DNA from: Pseudomonadota bacterium
Lineage (GTDB): Bacteria > Pseudomonadota > Alphaproteobacteria > G022571365
Reading direction: 5' to 3'
Assembly (NCBI GenBank): GCA_022571365.1
Contig: JACZXZ010000010.1
Span: forward strand, 1-45,006
DNA: 45,006 nt
The notes under the pieces are model-generated. The model made no database searches. It saw only the letters and a list, made by a program, of their open reading frames with translations, and was not told the origin of the DNA. The position numbers and the translations under genes were made by a program. Positions 37,571 to 45,006 of this stretch are shown in pieces. Positions within the stretch are counted from its first letter, which is position 1, and each line of letters opens with the position of its first letter.

Positions 37571-39981
37571 CTTTCGTTCGTCTTGAGATGCACGGCGCAA
37601 GCGAGAATGGTAAGCGGCAGGGGCAAGTCCTGCTCGACCACGATGCGCGTGTCGGTATTAACATCACCTGGGAAAGACACGAATTTCTCGCCGGTGAACA
37701 GCGGCACCGCCGCATCCATCGGATCGGCCGTGGACCGGAACGGCACCACGTCTAGGACCGCCTCATCCGGCCCTACCTTCATGCCCATGCTGTCAAGCAA
37801 CACCAGGGTTACACCGTCGATGCGCTTGACCTGGCCGACCGCCGTGCCAGAGACAGCCCCGGCCTCGATCCTCAAGGTCTCGATGGTCGAGGTGTACTTC
37901 AAGCCCGCATGGACTTTGCTCGCGGCGGACTCAAGCGTGATCTGGCCACCGGAGACGGTCTGCGGCGGATGCACGGCACCATCGGCCAGAATATCGACCT
38001 CCTTGCCCTCGAGATGGTCAAGGCCGGTGATCACGGTCGCTGGCGCGCCATCATAGGTAAGCCCTGAGTCGACAAAGAACGCATCATCGTCGGAATCGAA
38101 ATCCAGGGTCTCGAAGAACTCGATATAGCGTTTGGTCTGTCCGCCCACCACGCGCTTGACCACGACCCACACCTCATCTTCCTGGGCGCCGGGAATGACG
38201 GCCACCCCCTCAAAGGCACCATCGTTCGTGTCGCCTGGGTCGCCCGTTATGTGCCGGGCCCAGCCGATCACGTCCTCGGCGCGCTGGTAGGTTAACGCGG
38301 CCAGAACCCCGTCCGCACGCACGCACCACAGGATCGAGTCCGGGGCTTGGCTGTAATCCATGTCGACGAATCCGCTTGTGGCGGCGGTCGCGGCGCGGCT
38401 CACATGGTCGGCCAAAATAGTGAGGTCCGGCGCGCGAAAGCCGTCGACCTCGAAGTTAAAGGCAAATTCGCGGATCGTCCGCTGGGCGCGCTGGAGAAAC
38501 AACACCGCATGGCCCACCCGCTTTGGCAGCATCGAGGCGCACCCGTGGGTGGTCTGGCGCTTGATCTGAACGTTGGACGGCGTGATCGGATCGTTGAGCG
38601 ACGAGGCTTGCACGGTCCACTCGCCGCCAGCCGTGCCCACCGCGAGCTGCCGGCCCGGCGAAAGCCACTCGATCACGTTCACCCGGTCGGCCGCAATGGT
38701 GTAGTTGACCGGATCATCGTCGGCCGTGCCCGGCGTGAAATCTTCCAGCACGGCCGACTTCGACCCCCAAAGCGTCTGTGGCTTTTCAGAACTCCCCGCC
38801 AGATAAAGCCGCTGTTCGTAGAAGGCGACGCAGCTGGGATAGCCCGTCGTCCCCGACCAGGCGCCGAGCCGCCAATCCGAGGACGCGGTTGTGCCGTCAA
38901 AGTCGGCCCTCACGTCCGCCGTAACTTGGGTCGCGCTGGTGAAGCCGACGATTCTGGCATAGCCCCAGGTGGAGCCGTGCTTGATCCGCACCAGTCGGTC
39001 CACGTCGGTCGCCACAAACGGGCTATGGCCGGCCGCGGTGATGGTGATGCCGTTGCCCGTGGTCGCGGTGGGCGTCAGGGTCTTGGCCGTATCGGTATTG
39101 ATCTCCAGATACGGCCCGTCGATGAAATCCGCCTCGGTCAGCGACCAGGAGGTGTGGCCCGATCGGCTGAGTTTTTGAACCGGATGGTTCGGGTGGACCA
39201 AGTACATGATGTCCGCCGTCTGGGCGAACTGAATCTCGGAAAGCTCGGTCTCCAGATACGACCCGGCGATTTCGACCGGCGCGCCTGCGATCAGCGCGAC
39301 ATCGTCGATTCCGAGCGTCTTATTGTTCTCGTTGCGGAACTGGACGTAGAGTGGCGAGGCCGTCGGCGTGAAGGTGTAGCAGTGATAGCCGGCGGCGAAC
39401 TCCACGTCGTTGACCAACTCGCCGCCGGTGCTGGTCGTGCCGACGCGGAGCTTGATCTTGTCCCCGGCCGCTCCGATCACCCGGAATTTCAGGACATGGG
39501 CCTGGCCGGTATTGGTGGTCGTGATGTCCTGCTCGGCCCAACCGACATTCGCCGTGCCGCCGCCGTTCAGATTCATGGTGCCGGCCGAGTTCCAGGAAAT
39601 AGAGCCCGTACCGGTGCTGCGCTCGTCCCAGCCCACAATGTCAGAGGCGAAGGTGCCGTTGGTGATCGCCGCGTCGGTGTCGGCGACCGTGATAACCCCC
39701 TTGTCCTTGTAAAACCTACAATACTGCTCGCCCGCCTCGATAATGTAGGCTTGGACAACAGAGAACTCGAACGGAATGGGCCGGATCTTCTTGGACGAGT
39801 CCTTCACCTCGGCGACGAACCTGGTCCCCGCCCGGCGCCGGATTCCGCCCTGGGGCAGGCAGATAAAGTTCTCAAGCCTCTTGCAGGCGTTGCGGTACTT
39901 GCTGAAATCAACCCGCGCCTCCATGCGCGGCGAAAACTCGCCGGCGTTGAAGCTGACCTGCAGCGGCGTGGCTCTAGGCAA
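37567..39981 (-). CDS. Tail tubular protein B (gp12-like)
   Basis: The 804-residue protein starts at TTG 39981 (PRATPLQVSFNAGEFSPRME), preceded by AAGGAG with 9 bases spacing. The conserved opening YRNACKRLENFICLPQGGIR and RRAGTRFVAEVKD identifies the T7-like tail tubular B family, which forms the tail nozzle. Beta-rich segments occupy the middle, with a carbohydrate-binding-like insert at about residues 100-250. It ends with LACAVHLKTNER. The unusual TTG start results from a duplication: an upstream partial copy starts with ATG at the tail tubular A stop. Confidence 0.88.
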   Translation of the reverse strand: MPRATPLQVSFNAGEFSPRMEARVDFSKYRNACKRLENFICLPQGGIRRRAGTRFVAEVKDSSKKIRPIPFEFSVVQAYIIEAGEQYCRFYKDKGVITVADTDAAITNGTFASDIVGWDERSTGTGSISWNSAGTMNLNGGGTANVGWAEQDITTTNTGQAHVLKFRVIGAAGDKIKLRVGTTSTGGELVNDVEFAAGYHCYTFTPTASPLYVQFRNENNKTLGIDDVALIAGAPVEIAGSYLETELSEIQFAQTADIMYLVHPNHPVQKLSRSGHTSWSLTEADFIDGPYLEINTDTAKTLTPTATTGNGITITAAGHSPFVATDVDRLVRIKHGSTWGYARIVGFTSATQVTADVRADFDGTTASSDWRLGAWSGTTGYPSCVAFYEQRLYLAGSSEKPQTLWGSKSAVLEDFTPGTADDDPVNYTIAADRVNVIEWLSPGRQLAVGTAGGEWTVQASSLNDPITPSNVQIKRQTTHGCASMLPKRVGHAVLFLQRAQRTIREFAFNFEVDGFRAPDLTILADHVSRAATAATSGFVDMDYSQAPDSILWCVRADGVLAALTYQRAEDVIGWARHITGDPGDTNDGAFEGVAVIPGAQEDEVWVVVKRVVGGQTKRYIEFFETLDFDSDDDAFFVDSGLTYDGAPATVITGLDHLEGKEVDILADGAVHPPQTVSGGQITLESAASKVHAGLKYTSTIETLRIEAGAVSGTAVGQVKRIDGVTLVLLDSMGMKVGPDEAVLDVVPFRSTADPMDAAVPLFTGEKFVSFPGDVNTDTRIVVEQDLPLPLTILACAVHLKTNER

Positions 39982-40167
39982 CGACCTTAACTCCTTCCAG
40001 CAACCACCGCCTCTTGTTCTTGTAAAACCTACAATACTGCTCGCCTGCCTCGACGGTGTAGGCTTGGACAACAGAGAACTTGAACGGAATTAGCCGGACG
40101 TTCTTGGGCCTGCCCTTTATCTCGGCGACGAACTGCGTTCCTGCCCGGCGCTGTGTGGCTCTAGGCA
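39700..40167. repeat. Partial tandem duplication at the tail tubular B 5' end
   Basis: The segments 39700-39838 and 40013-40151 align at constant offset 313 with roughly 80 percent identity by eye. A second short repeat, tggctctaggca, occurs at 39969-39980 and 40156-40167 and includes the two start-codon contexts. The divergence shows that this is not a fresh duplication. Confidence 0.85.
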
Positions 40168-40168
40168 T
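39974..40168 (-). pseudogene. Truncated duplicate of the tail tubular protein B start
   Basis: ATG 40168 begins MPRATQRRAGTQFVAEIKG and ends KNKRRWLLEGVKVVA-stop after 64 residues. It repeats the RRRAGTRFVAEVKD-to-CRFYKDK part of tail tubular B, but about 40 residues of the normal N terminus (SFNAGEFSPRM to LPQGG) are missing between PRAT and RRAG. Its ATG overlaps the tail tubular A stop (TAATG), the natural coupling position. The DNA similarity spans about 139 bp (39700-39838 against 40013-40151), without indels. Confidence 0.85.
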
Positions 40169-40740
40169 TAGGACCTGTCCGTGACCCATGACCCCTCAGG
40201 CAGGGCCTCGGCGAAGTCTTCCTGGGCGTCGACACCGCGGGCCTTTCGCATCACGGCCTCGAAAGCCTCACGCTTCAATTGCTCAAGCGTGCTTGACTGG
40301 GTGAGAGGCTGCGCCAACGCCCAGGCCAAGCGGAATATCAACGCCTCCGTGAACAGCTCGTCGAAGGTGTTCGGGTCGGTGACCCGGCGGACGTAGCGCA
40401 GCCACAGCTCACCTGCGCCGGACAGCACCTTCCGGCCCTCGATTCGGTACTTGACCGAGCCCACCCCGGCGTCATTGTCGTGGACCGATAGTATCCTCAG
40501 CCAGTCTGAGGGAAGCTGGTAGGCGAAGTCGAACTCATAGGTGGGCGCGGCCGAAAGCTGGCCGAGCTTCGCCCGGGCAACCGCGAAGTTCCACGGGTGC
40601 GCCCTGAGCAGCTTGTCGCGCAACGAGACGTAGCGTTTGTTGCACTCACGGGCGTTCTTGTCGTCCTGGTCGAGCGCCAGAATCGAGGCGGCGCCGATCT
40701 CGGAAAGCGCCTCGTTGCAAATACCGACTTCGGAAGCCAT
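40168..40740 (-). CDS. Tail tubular protein A (gp11-like)
   Basis: The 190-residue protein has the family opening ASEVGICNEALSEIGA, then NARECNKRYVSLRDKLLRAH, PWNFAVARAKL, and YQLPSDWLRILSVH. This matches gp11-type tail adaptors that connect portal and nozzle. Its stop TAA overlaps the ATG of the truncated tail tubular B duplicate. Ribosome-binding GAGGA lies 5 bases before the start. Confidence 0.9.
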   Translation of the reverse strand: MASEVGICNEALSEIGAASILALDQDDKNARECNKRYVSLRDKLLRAHPWNFAVARAKLGQLSAAPTYEFDFAYQLPSDWLRILSVHDNDAGVGSVKYRIEGRKVLSGAGELWLRYVRRVTDPNTFDELFTEALIFRLAWALAQPLTQSSTLEQLKREAFEAVMRKARGVDAQEDFAEALPEGSWVTDRS

Positions 40741-40749
40741 GGTGTTCCT

Positions 40750-41196
40750 CTATGCCAAGGCTTCGGGCCGGCCGGCCTCGGCCCGCTTCGAGTTGGGGGT
40801 CGCGTCCTTATTGGCCCGCACGGATTTCGACCTCCGGGCCCCTTGCCCCGCCCTGGCCGGGCGGGATCTTTGAGCGGCCTCAGGCCGGGGGTTCGCCTTA
40901 CGCTTTGTGGTCCGGAAGGAAAGGCCGCCGGCCTCGATCACGGGCATCGTCCCGAAGTTGTCGATCTCGACGCTGGCTTGCGTGGCGCGAAGCACGATGA
41001 AGAGGCCATACACCGGGTCCCGCGTGATGTCTGCGGTGACGACTAGAAAGTCGTTCTTGCGGAGCATGTAGGCAGCCGGGAGGAAATAATCGGGGTGCGC
41101 CACCTCTCCGGCCGCATCGTCCGTCTGATAGTGCCAAATGACGAACTGGTTGCCGCCATAGGTCATGGGTTGAAGCTGGTGGGGTTTGAAACTCAT
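40750..41196 (-). CDS. Small phage protein, decoration-like fold, basic tail
   Basis: The 148-residue protein (start MSFKPHQLQPMTYGGNQ, with GGGAGA 7 bases upstream) has a core QTDDAAGEVAHPDYF and LRKNDFLVVTADITRD that resembles the layout of the 33946-34308 product (YxxTADA, YFxxA, LRVGDLIVV). Its last 45 residues are Arg/Lys/Ala-rich. It lies directly before tail tubular A. A minor virion role is likely; a DNA-binding tail is possible. No named family is recognised. Confidence 0.6.
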   Translation of the reverse strand: MSFKPHQLQPMTYGGNQFVIWHYQTDDAAGEVAHPDYFLPAAYMLRKNDFLVVTADITRDPVYGLFIVLRATQASVEIDNFGTMPVIEAGGLSFRTTKRKANPRPEAAQRSRPARAGQGARRSKSVRANKDATPNSKRAEAGRPEALA

Positions 41197-41605
41197 TGGG
41201 CCATCTCCCATAGGGCTGCCGACAATTAAGAAGAGCGCCTCATAAATGAGCGCCCGCTCGATGCTCTGATCATGACACTGATGTTGCCGCGCCGTTTCGG
41301 TGGTGATCGGCACGACTTCGATAATCCTGGCCAGCGGCTTTGCGGAACCAGCTCGGGTCTCGGGGCCCTCGCCCCGGAGCCCCGCCGGGACGCGCATCAC
41401 CAAGCCTTCCGGCGCCACACACATGGGGCGGCCGGCATGCAGCGGCATGGCCGATCGTTAAGTTCAGGAGGTTTACGGATGCCTCGCGGACGAACGCCCG
41501 TCGATTATGGCCACCATTTATAGCCTATTTTGTCCCATCTGTTGCAAAGTATTTTGTTGCAACATTTCTTGCTCCGAGGCCAGCCCTGGCACCGCCTCAT
41601 ATTCC

Positions 41606-42001
41606 TCAGCCGCGCCTCGCTCCCACGCCGGACAATCCGGCCCCGGTCGCCGGCTGAGCGAGCGGCTGGGCCCCCACCATCTGATCTCCGGGCTTCGCCG
41701 GCCCGAGTGGCTTGATCACCTTGTCCACCAAGTCGCCAGGTCGCAGCGCAAAGTCCCTTCTAACCACGCCGTCTTTGGCCCCTATGTCCTCGTCCGCCAG
41801 GCGCACCGCCTCGGCGGGCGCGATCCCGGCGTCCAGGTAGCGGACGATGGACTGGGCGCGGGCCGTCTCTTGCGGCAGGAACACAAACTCCTCGTCGGAT
41901 TTCGGTACAAAGATGAGCGCTTCGGCGGGGCCACCCGCCGGACAATCTGGGAAATCGGGCGCCGCCGCTGCCGCCGAAACGGGCCACAATGGCCGCTTCA
42001 C
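41606..42001 (-). pseudogene. Degraded copy of the virion lysozyme N-terminal module
   Basis: The frame reads EALIFVPKSDEEFVFLPQET, then ARAQSIVRYLDAGIAPAEAV, RLADEDIGAKDGVVRRD and PGDLVDKVIKPLGPAKPGDQ. The last two blocks match the N-terminal part of the 44013-45006 protein almost residue for residue. The match stops after LAQPA and the frame ends about 14 residues later. Upstream, a second frame (LGEAAIVARFGG) seems to join it, and downstream an EEYEAVPGLASEQEMLQQNT segment lies in another frame, so at least two frameshifts are present. Confidence 0.7.
41649..41861. repeat. Long direct repeat, copy 1
   Basis: These 213 bp match 44794-45006 at constant offset 3145, without indels and with about 90 percent identity by eye. 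The left limit is sharp. The right limit is unknown because copy 2 runs into the window edge. Confidence 0.92.
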
Positions 42002-42059
42002 CGAGGCCGCGGAGAGTTGTTATGCTTCCAAGGACGCCCAACCCTTCAAGAGGACGATC

Positions 42060-42527
42060 ATGACTCTCAATTTCGGAAAACCGTTCCTACCCCTGGCCCT
42101 CTCGTTTTACCTGTTCGTCACACCGTGGGCAGCAGGCTCAGGCGGGGCGGACGAGAAAGGCATCGACGCCCAGGCGTTGATCGACGCCTGCTGGGCCATA
42201 TCGCTGGAAGACCGCTCCAGCGGTGTGACGGCTCGGCATCGCGAAGGCGCTCTCAACTCGGTCCTCTGTCTTGAGGAGGTGATCCTGGACCAAGTCGAGA
42301 TTCTCTTCCCCGACGGCGAGTATCTGTCCCGGGAGCAGGCGGCGGAAAAGCTTGAACGGTTGCGATTTGCGGCGGGCAGCCTGTACTGGTCGATCTACAA
42401 TGAAAACATAGCCTGCGACCCGTCCTGCGGAACGATATGGCACACTGCGCATCTATCGGCAAATGCCCGCATTCTGGAGGACATGATCCGGAACATCGCC
42501 TACGTTCGTAACTACCACAGGTTCTAG
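42060..42527 (+). CDS. Secreted Cys-containing protein of unknown function
   Basis: The 155-residue protein is one of the few plus-strand genes in the prophage. It starts at ATG 42060 with AGAGGA 6 bases upstream, has a signal peptide (PLALSFYLFVTPWAAGSG), and a helical mature part with four Cys residues (DACWAIS, SVLCLEE, ACDPSC), probably two disulfides. No family is recognised. It sits tail to tail with the GH108 fragment and beside lysozyme-related modules, so a periplasmic inhibitor or immunity role is a possibility. Confidence 0.7.
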   Translation: MTLNFGKPFLPLALSFYLFVTPWAAGSGGADEKGIDAQALIDACWAISLEDRSSGVTARHREGALNSVLCLEEVILDQVEILFPDGEYLSREQAAEKLERLRFAAGSLYWSIYNENIACDPSCGTIWHTAHLSANARILEDMIRNIAYVRNYHRF

Positions 42528-42567
42528 CCACTCGATAGGAGGCTCAGCCCGCACCTTCGGCGGCATC

Positions 42568-42912
42568 TTACAGCCGTTTAGGCCCAATCCGGAATCCCTC
42601 CGCCCGCTCAGGCCAGCCTGGATTGCCGAGAAAGTTCGGATCTCCCCTCATGTCCTCGATCCGTTTGTCGACCATCCTGTCGTTGACCTCCTGGATCTTG
42701 CCCTCCCGGATCGCTTGGGCGATGGCGGCGCGGGTCTTGGGACCCACATTGCCATCGTAGACCTTGTCGCCGCTCTCGTCGGTCTCCCGCAGGTCCGTCC
42801 CCAGCACCTCGTCCAGGGACTGCTGGAGCAGTCGCCCGGCTGTATCAGACCCATGCAGGACGCCGGTGTCGAATAGTTGCAAACCGTCCAGGCGGTGACA
42901 TAGTCCCCTCAA
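42568..42912 (-). pseudogene. Orphan C-terminal peptidoglycan-binding part of a GH108-type lysozyme
   Basis: The 114-residue frame resembles the C-terminal half of GH108 lysozymes: LFDTGVLHGSDTAGRLLQQS, then VYDGNVGPKTRAAIAQAIRE with the DGxxGPKT motif, and EGFRIG at the end. The N-terminal catalytic domain with its Glu is missing, and the frame only opens with a TTG. It is either a pseudogene or a displaced C-terminal cassette. It lies downstream of two membrane-protein genes that follow a lysozyme gene. Confidence 0.6.
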
Positions 42913-42987
42913 ACGCGCCGGGGAATCGTCCTATATGCGCAGGACTTGCGACTATGTGCGAGGCTTGAGCTCCTCGGTCAAACCGGT

Positions 42988-43289
42988 TTATGGCTTGGCC
43001 TTCGAACGGGCTTTACGAACATATCGCGCCAGACAGTAAAAATAGGCAGGTAATTGGACAAAAGCCATAATAATTAATGAAGTCAGTCCAAAGACCCTGA
43101 ATAACGTTCCAAATCGAATCCGACATGGAACACCGTAAGCCACGTAATTCGCTTCGCTTTCATCTACTGCATAATCGCAATGACTGATTGGGGATTGAGC
43201 TTTAACCCAGTGTATGCGGCAAAACCGGCTAAGGAGAAGATGACGATGGTAGAAAGGACAATATATATCTTCACGATGCGGAGGAGCAT
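42988..43289 (-). pseudogene. Frameshifted homologue of the membrane protein at 43408-43995
   Basis: From ATG 43289 the frame gives LLRIVKIYIVLSTIVIFSLA and AAYTGLKLNP, then stops. The next frame continues with CDYAVDESEANYVAYGVPCR and IRFGTLFRVFGLTSLIIMAF and ends YVRKARSKAKP. The joined protein aligns with the neighbour (WKILLLY, GIKF, DYCDPVED, ISCNIRFG, FAYRKIRER). One frameshift near 43180 separates the halves. The start context (ttgccatgctc) is shared with the neighbour. The DNA is AT-richer than the surrounding sequence. Confidence 0.7.
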
Positions 43290-43407
43290 GGCAAGTGGCG
43301 CTCTAAAGTCTATCGGTCGAAGGCCTTGAATAGCCGAAAAGCACAGCGACCAACGGCATTACGGGGAGAGCGATGCGGCCCCCGGGCCACCTACATCAGC
43401 CCGGGCG

Positions 43408-43995
43408 TCACTGCCTTTGTTCCAGGTGCCTGCCGCGGCGTCTCCGGAGGATGAAATGACCGAGATAAAACAGGGGAGCCGGCGCGAGGGCCGAAAGGGC
43501 CCACATCAAATGCCGTGCGAAAACGGAGATTCCGGGTTGAAAGTTTTTCGTGGTTTCCCACACGGCATACACCACGCCGGTCAGACATGCCACGGCCACA
43601 TAGGTGAGGATAATCCTGTTTACTGGAACCGCATCAGGTGAGCGCGGGGCGCCGACCCGCACGGGCGGGCCTCGCCATCTTTCGCGGATCTTGCGGTAGG
43701 CGAACACGAAGGCGTGAAATAAGGAAATCACCGCCAGAAGCAGTGTGGCTCCACCTATGGCCACTAACGCGAACAACGCTGTCGTATGGCCAAACCGTAT
43801 ATTACACGAGATCTCCTCATCTACAATAATATCGCCAGTATGATCCTCCACGGGATCACAATAATCCCAATCCTTACTAGTCGTACCTATATTGGAGAAC
43901 TTTATCCCGATCATCGCAATGCTCAGGCTCGCTCCGCCCGCCAGGCAGAGCCCCACATAAAGCAGTAGGATTTTCCAACCTCTACGCCCGAGCAT
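43408..43995 (-). CDS. Four-helix membrane protein downstream of the lysozyme-like gene
   Basis: The 195-residue protein has about four hydrophobic helices (WKILLLYVGLCLAGGASLSI, LFALVAIGGATLLLAVISLF, IILTYVAVACLTGVVYAVW and LMWALSALAPAPLFYLGHFI). A loop between helices 1 and 2 carries a Cys pair (DYCDPVED, ISCNIRFG) that may form a disulfide. It starts 17 bp after the lysozyme gene's stop, with GAGGGGG 7 bases ahead. Coupling to a peptidoglycan-degrading protein suggests a membrane immunity or holin-like role. I do not recognise the family. Confidence 0.7.
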   Translation of the reverse strand: MLGRRGWKILLLYVGLCLAGGASLSIAMIGIKFSNIGTTSKDWDYCDPVEDHTGDIIVDEEISCNIRFGHTTALFALVAIGGATLLLAVISLFHAFVFAYRKIRERWRGPPVRVGAPRSPDAVPVNRIILTYVAVACLTGVVYAVWETTKNFQPGISVFARHLMWALSALAPAPLFYLGHFILRRRRGRHLEQRQ

Positions 43996-44012
43996 GGCAA
44001 AGCCCCCTCAAA

Positions 44013-45006
44013 CTACTCAAGGCCCACTTTTGTCCATAACTTCTTATCATAGACGTCTTGAACACGGGCGCCATAGTCGTTAACGAGCTCTCTGCCAGTG
44101 TAATTGTATATCGAACCGATTTTAGCCGGAGTCTGGTCTTTCGGGTCAAGGCGGTCCTGTATCTCTTTGATGAGCGTGACCGCGGCTTCGATATTCTTCT
44201 CCGGCTTGGAGAAATCTTCTTCATCATATCCAAGCCCTGACCAAATTTCGGGCTTGATATTCATCGGACGAATGCTATCAGCTACACCTACCCGCTCAAA
44301 AAAGTCGGAAGCCGCGAAATAGGTGTCACCCCCGCCTGAATTCTCAACATACATGATGGCGCGGACAAGATCCGGATCGACTCCTTGCGCCCGCGCTTCT
44401 TTGTCAATCGCGCGGTCATGGGTTCTTAAAACGCGGGCACCTTCATCGTGGTTCCAGTCCGATGGCGAGCCGGCGTCCGCCTTAGGGTTGTCCTCAATAT
44501 TGAACCGCACCCGCCAGCCGGCAAGGATGGCCCACTGTCGGCTTTCTTCGTATTTGAGAGTTAAGGTTTTACCCGGGCTGCCTATGGCCGCCTCTATCTC
44601 TTGCTCCGCATCGGGACGAATCGATGTCTTCTCGCGCAGGGAGTCAAGCACCCTCTTTCCTCTGGCGATGAGCCCCTGAGTCACGGGAGCGGCGCGGGTG
44701 GAACCTGCGCCGGCCGCCTCAGCGCTGCCCTCATCGGCGGGCGGGGGCGGCTTCGCCCGGCCTCCTTGCCGTCTGTCTTGCGGGCTTTCGTCCGCCGGCT
44801 GAGCGAGCGGCTGAGCACCCACCAAGTGATCTCCGGGTCTCGCCGGCCCGAGTGGCTTGATCATCTCGTCCACCAAGTCGCCAGGCCGCAGCAGGAGGTC
44901 TCTTCTAACCACGCCGTCATTGGCCCCTATGTCCTCGTCCGCCAGGCGCACCGCCTCGGCGGGCGCGATCCCGGCGTCCAGGTAGCGGACAATGGTTTTG
45001 GCCCGG
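44013..45006 (-). CDS. Modular virion/effector protein with lysozyme-like domain (5' end outside window)
   Basis: The frame is open to the window edge; 331 residues are visible. The N-terminal part (YLDAGIAPAEAVRLADEDIG, DGVVRRDLLLRPGDLVDEMI, KPLGPARPGDHLVGAQPLAQ) is shared with 41606-42001. A Pro/Ala-rich linker leads into a lysozyme/SLT-like domain: DLVRAIMYVENSGGGDTYF with the probable catalytic Glu (codon near 44345), and IGSIYNYTGRELVNDYGARV. The final part KNIEAAVTLIKEIQDRL fits a lysozyme-like helical bundle. It probably degrades peptidoglycan during DNA ejection, like gp16, or acts as an effector. Confidence 0.75.
   Translation of the reverse strand, partial: RAKTIVRYLDAGIAPAEAVRLADEDIGANDGVVRRDLLLRPGDLVDEMIKPLGPARPGDHLVGAQPLAQPADESPQDRRQGGRAKPPPPADEGSAEAAGAGSTRAAPVTQGLIARGKRVLDSLREKTSIRPDAEQEIEAAIGSPGKTLTLKYEESRQWAILAGWRVRFNIEDNPKADAGSPSDWNHDEGARVLRTHDRAIDKEARAQGVDPDLVRAIMYVENSGGGDTYFAASDFFERVGVADSIRPMNIKPEIWSGLGYDEEDFSKPEKNIEAAVTLIKEIQDRLDPKDQTPAKIGSIYNYTGRELVNDYGARVQDVYDKKLWTKVGLE
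44794..45006. repeat. Long direct repeat, copy 2
   Basis: This is the counterpart of 41649-41861; it runs to the window edge, so its full length is not known. The same orientation and equal spacing allow deletion or exchange of the 3.1 kb between the copies by homologous recombination. Confidence 0.92.

Larger units (their letters stand above)
29106..45006 (-). mobile_element. Prophage with T7-like short-tail virion genes (right end outside window)
   Basis: From 29.3 kb to the window edge the recognisable genes are phage genes, nearly all on the minus strand: lysozyme-like virion protein, tail tubular A and B, gp13- and gp14-like proteins, scaffold, capsid, decoration-like protein, tail fibre, fibre chaperone and a lysis group. 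The module is podovirus-like. Terminase, portal, integrase and repressor are not visible. Several genes are broken (36208-36621, 40168-39974, 42988-43289, 41606-42001), so it may be defective. The left limit is approximate. Confidence 0.9.

Noticed and set aside
38347-39990. 547-codon open frame on the plus strand
   Set aside because: It is the antisense shadow of tail tubular protein B; composition is Arg/Gly/His-rich without domains, and the minus-strand product has clear family motifs.
29106-45006. Gene transfer agent instead of a prophage
   Set aside because: The virion genes are T7-like short-tail genes with fibre, scaffold and lysis cassette; RcGTA-type genes are absent.

Overview
The window is GC-rich DNA from an alphaproteobacterium, probably Rhodospirillales-like; no species can be named from sequence alone. 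The assignment rests on the gene order ruvX, AEC transporter, pyrB, pyrC-like, plsY, dprA, topA, rnr next to a divergent gatCAB cluster, a DinB with an N-terminal zinc ribbon, and an EipB (DUF1849) envelope protein. About 29 kb is chromosomal core. The last 16 kb is prophage, most of it on the minus strand and running off the right edge.

Positions 1-820: a C-terminal fragment of a tyrosine recombinase beside tRNA-Ser(GCU), the likely edge of a decayed integrated element lying to the left. Positions 1257-8661: glyoxalase II, a small conserved protein, two tandem YfcG-type glutathione transferases, a trans-sulfuration-type PLP enzyme translationally coupled to gatB, and gatA and gatC. Positions 8775-21904 (plus strand): ruvX, an AEC permease, pyrB, a dihydroorotase-like protein without its metal-binding HxH, plsY, dprA, topA, rnr, a remnant that looks like DUF983, an S41 lipoprotein protease and rpmG with a clear terminator. 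Positions 22061-28841: a response-regulator scrap, fructokinase (mak), dinB, eipB, a SPOR lipoprotein and aspS. GatCAB together with an AspRS carrying the His of the non-discriminating type suggests that Asn-tRNA, and probably Gln-tRNA, is made by transamidation.

Positions about 29.1-45.0 kb: a prophage with a T7-like short-tail virion module. In transcription order (right to left) it has a modular lysozyme-like protein, two related small membrane proteins (one frameshifted), a GH108-type C-terminal fragment, a degraded copy of the lysozyme's N-terminal module, a small unknown protein, tail tubular proteins A and B (B with a partial 5' duplication), gp13-like and gp14-like proteins, a broken gene, scaffold, major capsid, a decoration-like protein, tail fibre with a C1q-like tip, a fibre chaperone-like protein, a lipoprotein serine protease, and a lysis group (membrane protein, muramidase, holin-like, lipoprotein). 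No terminase, portal or integrase is visible in the window.

The most unusual locus is 41.6-45.0 kb. A virion-type protein has an N-terminal module repeated 3,145 bp away, and the similarity stops at a sharp junction. One copy continues into a lysozyme-fold domain and is followed directly by a small membrane protein, then by a diverged homologue of that membrane protein, an orphan peptidoglycan-binding fragment and an oppositely oriented secreted Cys-rich protein. The layout resembles a polymorphic effector/immunity locus built on a phage lysozyme. That reading is inference.
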